This document shows positions 1 to 4,836 of a stretch of 5,618 bases of DNA, piece after piece. Source of the stretch: Gammaproteobacteria bacterium. Its GTDB lineage: Bacteria; Aquificota; Aquificia; Aquificales; QOAS01. A model generated the notes under the pieces. That model was given only the letters and a program-made list of their open reading frames with translations. It was not told the DNA's origin and made no database searches. Made by a program: the position numbers and the translations under genes. Where the stretch lies: NCBI GenBank assembly GCA_003972855.1, contig QOAS01000157.1, positions 1-5,618 on the forward strand, in the 5' to 3' direction. Each line of letters opens with the position of its first letter. Positions within the stretch are counted from its first letter, which is position 1.

Positions 1-1
1 T

Positions 2-691
2 GCTTTTGCCCACGGTTTTAACATTCACTTTAGGCAAATAGTTCCTCCCCCGACGGTGGATGTTTTTATGGTTGCCCCCAAAGGTCCCGGACACTTAGTC
101 CGTTGGATGTATGAGGAAGGTAAAGGTGTTCCCGCATTGGTTGCGGTATATCAGGACTACACCGGTAACGCATTAAATATCGCCTTGGCTTACGCTAAAG
201 GTATAGGTTCCACCCGTGCGGGTGTTATAGAAACCACCTTTAAAGAGGAAACCGAAACCGACCTCTTCGGAGAGCAAGCGGTTTTATGCGGAGGGGTAAC
301 CGCCCTTATAAAAGCCGGTTTTGAAACCCTCGTTGAGGCCGGATATCAGCCCGAGGTAGCCTACTTTGAGTGTTTGCACGAACTTAAACTCATAGTAGAC
401 CTTATTTACGCCCACGGTATAGCGGGTATGAGATATTCCATTTCCGATACCGCGAAATACGGTGATGTTACCAGAGGAGACAGAATATACGAAGTTATAA
501 AACCCGTTCACAAGAAAATATTGGAAGAAATTCAAAGGGGAGAATTTGCCCGCGAATGGATTTTGGAAAACCAAGCAAACAGACCGGTTTACAACGCACT
601 GCTTGAGAGAGATGCCAACCACCCTATAGAAGAAGTGGGAAGGAAGCTCCGCGAAATGATGCCTTGGTTAAAATCCAAAGACCTCAAGTAA
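2..691 (+). CDS. ilvC: Ketol-acid reductoisomerase, 5'-truncated by window edge
   Basis: Converts acetolactate or acetohydroxybutyrate to the dihydroxy acid with NADPH and Mg2+, in cytoplasmic valine, leucine and isoleucine synthesis. The frame is open from base 2, and the first residues (AFAHGFNIHF, then QIVPPP) are the family's hallmark junction after the Rossmann domain. The GTG at 56 is therefore internal, not the start. The fragment has 229 residues; class I enzymes have about 330, so roughly 100 N-terminal residues, including the cofactor-specificity loop, lie outside the window. The visible part is the C-terminal knotted helical domain. In fragment numbering, the metal-binding DLFGEQ motif supplies Asp87 and Glu91. 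The FECLHE motif supplies Glu123 and Glu127, and the substrate-binding serine of SDTAKYG is Ser148. All are intact. The gene ends in TAA and overlaps the convergent fmt frame by 8 bases. Its promoter and operon partners are not visible. Confidence 0.97.
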   Translation, partial: AFAHGFNIHFRQIVPPPTVDVFMVAPKGPGHLVRWMYEEGKGVPALVAVYQDYTGNALNIALAYAKGIGSTRAGVIETTFKEETETDLFGEQAVLCGGVTALIKAGFETLVEAGYQPEVAYFECLHELKLIVDLIYAHGIAGMRYSISDTAKYGDVTRGDRIYEVIKPVHKKILEEIQRGEFAREWILENQANRPVYNALLERDANHPIEEVGRKLREMMPWLKSKDLK

Positions 692-1619
692 ACCTTTCAA
701 TTCTGTAACCCCTTATAAAGTCTTCCCCTTTTACTTTTTTCCCTTTGGGATTTATCAACTCCAAAATTTTTACCACTCTTTGGTCTCCGCATACCACGTA
801 TAAACCATCTTTGTTGTTCGGGTAAATCGTTCCCGCCGGAAGGTCGGACTTTATATCGGTAACCTTCGCGGAGAGTATTTTTATCCTCTTTCCATTAAAG
901 GTGGTATAGGTATTGGGATAGAGTGCCTTTATGCGGTCTACCACGCTTTGTGCCTCCGCTTTCCAACATATGCGGTATTCCTCTTTTGCAATAGGTGGTG
1001 CATAGGTGGCTTGGGAGTGGTCTTGCTCCTTAGGGGTTATTTTTCCCTCAATCCACCCCTTTAGGGTTTTCACCAATAATTTTGCACCTTTGGTTGCCAA
1101 ACGTTCGCTCAAACTCACGATGTTGTCCTCTTCGTATATGGGTTCCTCCTCTTGGGACAAAATATCCCCGCTGTCCAAACCTTCGTTAATGAGCATTACG
1201 GTGTTTCCCGTAATCTTTTCTCCCGCCATTAGTGCGCGGTGAATAGGCGAAGCCCCTCGGTATTTGGGTAAAAGCGAGGCGTGAAGGTTTAAAGTTTTGT
1301 ATTTGGGAAACTCAAAAATGCGTTTGGGAATAAGTTTTCCGTAAGCAACCACGATTGCCACATCGGGTTTTAAAGAGTAAAACCAATTTTTAAACTCCTC
1401 ACTTTTTATCTTTTCCGGTTGGTAAACCAACTCCGAGAGCCCCAGTTCGTAAGCTTTTTTCTTTACGGGTGGAGGTGTGAGTTTTTTACCCCTTCCCGCG
1501 GGGCGGTCGGGTTGCGTGACGATACCCACAATTTGGATATCTTCCTCTTTTGTTAGCTCTTCAAGGGATGGAACAGCAAAAAGTGAAGTTCCGAAGAAAA
1601 CCACTCTAAGCTTGGACAT
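684..1619 (-). CDS. fmt: Methionyl-tRNA formyltransferase
   Basis: Transfers the formyl group of 10-formyltetrahydrofolate to the amino group of Met-tRNA(fMet), making the initiator for bacterial translation; cytoplasmic. The 311-residue product is close to the 315 of the E. coli enzyme. The N-terminal Rossmann-like formyltransferase domain covers about residues 1-185. It has the TQPDRPAGRGKK loop (35-46) used in tRNA recognition, and the catalytic triad equivalents Asn111, His113 (NLHASLLPKYRG) and Asp149 (GLDSGD). The OB-fold-like C-terminal domain covers about 205-311. The ATG start gives the standard N-terminus (KLRVVFFGTSLFAVPSL), but no Shine-Dalgarno sequence precedes it. The gene is divergent from the RAM gene across 26 bases. 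TATAAC on its own strand (1634 to 1629) could be a -10 box, with no good -35. No def (peptide deformylase) gene is adjacent, although this is a common partner elsewhere. The stop TGA lies inside the end of ilvC. Confidence 0.97.
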   Translation of the reverse strand: MSKLRVVFFGTSLFAVPSLEELTKEEDIQIVGIVTQPDRPAGRGKKLTPPPVKKKAYELGLSELVYQPEKIKSEEFKNWFYSLKPDVAIVVAYGKLIPKRIFEFPKYKTLNLHASLLPKYRGASPIHRALMAGEKITGNTVMLINEGLDSGDILSQEEEPIYEEDNIVSLSERLATKGAKLLVKTLKGWIEGKITPKEQDHSQATYAPPIAKEEYRICWKAEAQSVVDRIKALYPNTYTTFNGKRIKILSAKVTDIKSDLPAGTIYPNNKDGLYVVCGDQRVVKILELINPKGKKVKGEDFIRGYRIERFT

Positions 1620-1627
1620 AAATTCTG

Positions 1628-1636
1628 TGTTATATT
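1628..1636 (+). promoter_or_regulatory. Possible extended -10 promoter element for the RAM-rusA pair
   Basis: TGTTATATT matches the extended -10 pattern TGnTATAAT with one mismatch. No -35 lies at the usual spacing: TGGACA at 1613-1618 is a good -35 match but leaves only a 12-base spacer. Initiation about 7 bases downstream would begin the transcript near 1643, a few bases before the ATG at 1646, so the message would be almost leaderless. A minus-strand TATAAC overlaps the same bases and could serve fmt. This is pattern matching in a 26-base gap and remains tentative. Confidence 0.35.
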
Positions 1637-1645
1637 ACCTACCCG

Positions 1646-1945
1646 ATGGAATTGGAAGACAAACAGCTTCCGCTCTCCATTGCGGAGCTTTTGGAGGATA
1701 GCGACGAAACCAGCATAAAGGCTTACATACTGATTAAGGCGGACCCAAAAGAGATTGCCTCTATAATGCTCGCCCTTTCAACCTTTGAAGGTATCAGAAC
1801 CGCCGATGTTGTTACGGGTCCCTACGACATTATCGTGTATGCGGAAGTTCCCGACCAATACGAACTGGGGCGGTTGGTGATAAACAAGATACACTCCCTT
1901 GAAGGGGTTAAAGAAGCTATCACATGCGTAGTGGTCAAAATATAG
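1646..1945 (+). CDS. Stand-alone Lrp/AsnC ligand-binding (RAM) domain protein
   Basis: A 99-residue protein that matches only the effector-binding half of Lrp/AsnC regulators (RAM or ACT-like beta-alpha-beta fold). Residues about 24-99 show the typical order: strand KAYILIKA (25-32), helix with the PKEIASIMLAL segment, strand IRTADVVTG, the ligand-loop motif TGPYDIIVYAEV, a second helix and a final strand ITCVVVKI. There is no helix-turn-helix. The first 23 residues are acidic and do not resemble a DNA-binding domain. Such single-domain proteins are known in archaea and thermophilic bacteria. They usually oligomerise and can bind amino acids, and they may modulate a full-length Lrp partner; that role is inference here. 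The start is the ATG 26 bases from fmt, with no Shine-Dalgarno sequence. The 3' end overlaps the resolvase gene by 22 bases, which suggests co-transcription. The ligand and the biological role are unknown. Confidence 0.9.
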   Translation: MELEDKQLPLSIAELLEDSDETSIKAYILIKADPKEIASIMLALSTFEGIRTADVVTGPYDIIVYAEVPDQYELGRLVINKIHSLEGVKEAITCVVVKI

Positions 1946-2361
1946 TCCTCTTTCTTTCCTCTCTGCCGGTTCCTAAAACCAACCGTTACATTCGGAGGAA
2001 AAACGGTTGGGTTTTCAAGTCCCCTCGGGTAACCTTGTGGGAAGCGAGGGCTTTATGGGAACTCCAAAACCAATACAACCAAGAGAGCTTAAAAAAACCC
2101 CTATCGGTTGAGGTTTACTTTTTCCTCCCTGACAAGAGGAAGAGGGATATAGACAATATGCTCAAAACCCTTTGGGATGTTTTAGAAAGGGCAAAAATCA
2201 TTGAAAACGACGAGCTTATTTGGGAGACCAAAACGGTGAAGGTTAAAGATGCGGGTATTTCGGGAACGGTAATAGTTATAAAACCTTTCAGGAAACCCAA
2301 AAAGGTTTTGGAGGAATACGAAAAACGGCTTTCGGAATTTAAAACCATTATGAATTCTTAA
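1924..2361 (+). CDS. rusA: RusA-family Holliday junction resolvase
   Basis: A 145-residue endonuclease expected to act as a dimer and cut four-way DNA junctions symmetrically during recombination and repair. The fold starts near residue 8, with the family's N-terminal signature around LPVPKTNRY (14-22). The catalytic block KRKRDIDNMLKTLWD (71-85) gives Asp75, Asp77 and Lys81, and Asp96 follows in ENDE. The spacing matches the essential Asp70, Asp72, Lys76 and Asp91 of E. coli RusA, so the enzyme looks active. Residues about 122-145 form a charged, probably helical tail beyond the usual core. E. coli RusA is prophage-encoded, but a RusA protein from Aquifex aeolicus is known to resolve junctions. 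Here no phage gene is nearby and base use looks like the neighbours, so a resident cellular gene is likely. The ATG at 1924 lies within the RAM gene; the best ribosome-site candidate upstream is a weak AAAGAAG. The stop is 10 bases from the convergent gatB stop. Confidence 0.9.
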   Translation: MRSGQNIVLFLSSLPVPKTNRYIRRKNGWVFKSPRVTLWEARALWELQNQYNQESLKKPLSVEVYFFLPDKRKRDIDNMLKTLWDVLERAKIIENDELIWETKTVKVKDAGISGTVIVIKPFRKPKKVLEEYEKRLSEFKTIMNS

Positions 2362-2371
2362 ATTTTTTAGA

Positions 2372-3808
2372 CTAACCGCTTTCCAGTAATTCTCTGAGGA
2401 TTTTGTTTACCAACTGGGGATTTGCCTTTCCTTTGGTTTTCCTCATAACTTGTCCTACGAGGAAACCCATAACCTTCGTTTGTCCGCTCTTGTATTTTTG
2501 AACCGCATCGGGGTTTTCCTTTAAAACCTCTTCCACTATTTGTTTTATCGTCCCTTCGTCGGTTATCTGTTTGAGTCCCTTTTCCTCCACCAATTGCTTT
2601 GCGGTTCTACCCGTTTGAATCATCTCCTTAAGAAGTCCTTTTGCGATTTTGACGGAGATTGTTCCGTCTTTTATCAGTTTTAAAAGCTCCGCCAGTTTTT
2701 CGGGGGTTACGGGGTTTTTCTCCCAAGGTATTTCAAAGTCCCTTAAGTTACCCAAAAGGTCGTTTAAAACCCAATTGGCTACCGCTTTAGGGTCGTCGTA
2801 GAGTTTTAAAACCTCCTCAAAGTAGTCCCCATACTCCTTGTGGTCTACTAAAGGTTTGGCAACCTTTTTGTCCAAACCGAGGTTTAGATATCTTTCCAAC
2901 CTCTGGTGGGGAAGTTCGGGCATAGTTTCCCTTACTCGGTTTATCCATTCATCGGAAACCTTTAGGGGAAGTAGGTCGGGGTCGGGGAAGTAACGGTAAT
3001 CTTCCGCCTCTTCCTTGGTTCTCATAGTGTAAGTTTTCCCCGTAGAGGGGTCAAAGGTTCTCGTCTCCTGAACGATTTCTCCTCCCTTTTCTTTGACCTT
3101 TATTTGTCTCTCTATTTCGTATTCCAACGCCTTTTGAACAAACCTAAAGGAGTTTACGTTTTTTATCTCCACACGGGTTCCCAATTTGTCACTCCCTTTG
3201 GGGCGGATGGAAATGTTTATATCGCACCTGAGTTGTCCCTTTTCCATATCCGCGTCGGAAACGCCGATATAACGCATTACGTTCCTAAGGGTTTCCAAAA
3301 ATACCCTTGCCTCCTCGGGTGAGTTGATGTCGGGTTCGGTTACTATTTCCATTAGGGGGGTTCCCGCCCTGTTTAGGTCTACAAAGGTTTTTTTACCCTC
3401 GTGAATGTTTTTTCCCGCGTCTTCCTCCAAATGTAACCTTCTTATCCTTACCCTCTTTGTAGTTCCGTCGCTTAGTTCTATGTTGAGGTATCCGTTGGTA
3501 GCCAAAGGAAGTTCGTATTGGGAAATTTGGTAACCCTTGGGAAGGTCGGGATAGAAGTAATGTTTCCTCGCAAATACCGAAAGGTTGTGTATTTTGCAGT
3601 TTAAAGCCAATCCCGCCCTAATGCCGTATTCAACCGCCTTTTTATTTATAACGGGGAGAGCCCCCGGCATTCCAAGGCATACGGGACAAACATTGGTGTT
3701 AGGTTCCGCTCCGAATTCCACCTTACAGGCGCAAAACATTTTGGTGTCGGTTTTCATCTGAACGTGTATTTCAAGACCTATAACTGCTTCCCAGTCGCTT
3801 TTGGGCAT
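2372..3808 (-). CDS. gatB: Asp-tRNA(Asn)/Glu-tRNA(Gln) amidotransferase subunit B
   Basis: GatB binds the misacylated tRNA and, as the kinase subunit of GatCAB, activates Asp or Glu on it. Ammonia delivered from GatA then forms Asn-tRNA or Gln-tRNA. The 478-residue length is full and equals that recalled for Aquifex GatB. The cradle domain spans about residues 1-295. It holds the zinc-site cysteines Cys26, Cys28, Cys41 and Cys44 and the GLEIHVQ motif (Glu13, His15). It also holds HLEEDAGK (126-133; Glu128) and NRAGTPLMEIVTEPD (146-160; Glu154), which match the Mg/ATP site of characterised GatB. A helical linker and the YqeY-like tRNA-binding tail (about 335-478, with KGKANPQLVN near the end) follow. 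The ATG start sits just before the conserved EAVIGLEIH. It lies 12 bases after the exchanger stop, with no Shine-Dalgarno sequence. gatA and gatC are not in the window. Its presence implies at least one indirect amidation route for tRNA charging. Confidence 0.98.
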   Translation of the reverse strand: MPKSDWEAVIGLEIHVQMKTDTKMFCACKVEFGAEPNTNVCPVCLGMPGALPVINKKAVEYGIRAGLALNCKIHNLSVFARKHYFYPDLPKGYQISQYELPLATNGYLNIELSDGTTKRVRIRRLHLEEDAGKNIHEGKKTFVDLNRAGTPLMEIVTEPDINSPEEARVFLETLRNVMRYIGVSDADMEKGQLRCDINISIRPKGSDKLGTRVEIKNVNSFRFVQKALEYEIERQIKVKEKGGEIVQETRTFDPSTGKTYTMRTKEEAEDYRYFPDPDLLPLKVSDEWINRVRETMPELPHQRLERYLNLGLDKKVAKPLVDHKEYGDYFEEVLKLYDDPKAVANWVLNDLLGNLRDFEIPWEKNPVTPEKLAELLKLIKDGTISVKIAKGLLKEMIQTGRTAKQLVEEKGLKQITDEGTIKQIVEEVLKENPDAVQKYKSGQTKVMGFLVGQVMRKTKGKANPQLVNKILRELLESG

Positions 3809-3820
3809 AGAAGGAATAGT

Positions 3821-4792
3821 TTAAAAAACGAGGAACATGTATAGGAGATACAAAAGACCATTTAACACCAAAAGGTATCCGTAAACCTTTCCTTTAAACC
3901 TTATTTGGTATAAAACCGAAAGGCTTCCCAAAAGGGCTATAAACCCCGCAATGATACCGCTTCCGCCTATATCCCAATCGGTGAAAAGCAGACCAACCGA
4001 AACCGGAATGGTTGATTGAAAAACCATTGCACCGGTAATGTTTCCAAAGGCAAGTTCGTATTTACCTTTGATACCCCAAAGGAAGCTGTTAAACTTTTCG
4101 GGTAATTCCGTCGCTACGGGGGAAACCAATAGGGAAAATACAAGGGGAGTTATACCAAGGGAATGGGATAAATTTTCTAAAGAGTGAACGAATATCTCTA
4201 CCGAAACTAACAATACGAGTAGAGAGGACACCAATTGCACAGCGGAGGTAAATAAGTTCTCCGGCATTTTAAAATATTTGGAAAAGTGGAGAACTTCCCC
4301 ACTTTCTACCGTTTCCCCTCCCTCTTTCAAAACATGATAAATGTAATATGCATATCCCACAAGTAATAAAATGGCAAAGAGTATTTTTAAAAGGTGAAAA
4401 TCTTCCAAAAAGGCAAGTAAAATTGCGGGTGGGAAGAATAAGGTAAAGAAAGTTAAATCCCTTCTTATCAAGAAGGTATCGGTATTTATAACTTTATCGC
4501 CCCTCAAAATGGAAGATAAACCTATTATCAGAAAACCGAGAGTGGCAAGCATAAACGGTGCGCCGAGAATAGCACCATTTGCTATATGTTCCTTTGCGGA
4601 GGGGGAGCCAAATAGAAGGGCTACTATGGGAACCAAGGTTTCGGGTAAGGCGGTTCCAACCGCGGCGAGCAAACTTCCCACAACGCCGTGGGATAGATTT
4701 AGACGGTCTCCTATATCTTCAACCGCATTGGTAAAAAGTTCCGCGGATATCAAAATTCCTATTAATGATGCAAAGAAAAGAACAACTTCCAT
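3821..4792 (-). CDS. CaCA-superfamily membrane cation exchanger (Na+/Ca2+ exchanger-like)
   Basis: A 323-residue, very hydrophobic protein with about ten predicted membrane helices in two similar halves, joined by a polar stretch near residues 153-178. That is the usual plan of cation/Ca2+ antiporters of the inner membrane. The alpha-1 repeat (about 36-85) contains GTALPET (46-52; Glu51). The alpha-2 repeat (about 215-262) contains PVATELPEKFNS (225-236; Glu232). The two Glu-after-Pro residues correspond to the ion-binding Glu54 and Glu213 of the archaeal exchanger NCX_Mj. The second half of each repeat is unusual: GSN-type motifs are replaced by GAPFM (77-81) and GAMVFQ (254-259). The transported ions are therefore uncertain, and Na+/Ca2+ exchange is only the default family call. 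The ATG start puts a hydrophobic helix at the N-terminus; there is no Shine-Dalgarno sequence. It lies 44 bases after the peroxiredoxin gene and 12 bases before gatB, all in one direction. Confidence 0.85.
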   Translation of the reverse strand: MEVVLFFASLIGILISAELFTNAVEDIGDRLNLSHGVVGSLLAAVGTALPETLVPIVALLFGSPSAKEHIANGAILGAPFMLATLGFLIIGLSSILRGDKVINTDTFLIRRDLTFFTLFFPPAILLAFLEDFHLLKILFAILLLVGYAYYIYHVLKEGGETVESGEVLHFSKYFKMPENLFTSAVQLVSSLLVLLVSVEIFVHSLENLSHSLGITPLVFSLLVSPVATELPEKFNSFLWGIKGKYELAFGNITGAMVFQSTIPVSVGLLFTDWDIGGSGIIAGFIALLGSLSVLYQIRFKGKVYGYLLVLNGLLYLLYMFLVF

Positions 4793-4836
4793 TTAAAGGA
4801 TATTTAAAAGCAGAAAACCCTAAGGGAAAGGAAGAT

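Noticed and set aside
56..58. GTG as the start of ilvC
   Set aside because: The upstream codons from base 2 encode conserved ketol-acid reductoisomerase sequence (AFAHGFNIHF), so the GTG encodes an internal Val.
284..622. Minus-strand open frame of 112 codons inside ilvC
   Set aside because: It lies wholly antisense to a conserved enzyme and resembles no family; it is a shadow of the real frame. The other antisense or out-of-frame open frames inside fmt, rusA, gatB, the exchanger and the peroxiredoxin are rejected for the same reason.
1613..1618. TGGACA as a -35 box for the RAM gene
   Set aside because: It leaves only 12 bases to the best -10, and no -10 sits at 16-18 bases; it overlaps the first codons of fmt.
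1646..1945. RAM gene as a broken Lrp regulator that has lost its helix-turn-helix domain
   Set aside because: No helix-turn-helix remnant is visible upstream, where fmt starts at once, and intact single-domain RAM proteins are a known class.
1924..2361. RusA as a mark of a prophage or mobile element
   Set aside because: There are no phage genes, attachment repeats or base-composition change around it, and chromosomal RusA is known in Aquifex.
2336..2369. AT-only inverted repeat (AATTT...AAATT) with a T-run at the end of rusA as a terminator
   Set aside because: The stem is five A-T pairs with a long loop and would be unstable, particularly in a thermophile.
4818..4826. CCCTAAGGG as a terminator hairpin between the peroxiredoxin and the exchanger
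   Set aside because: The stem is only four pairs around a single base, too tight to fold, and the T tracts after it on the minus strand are interrupted.
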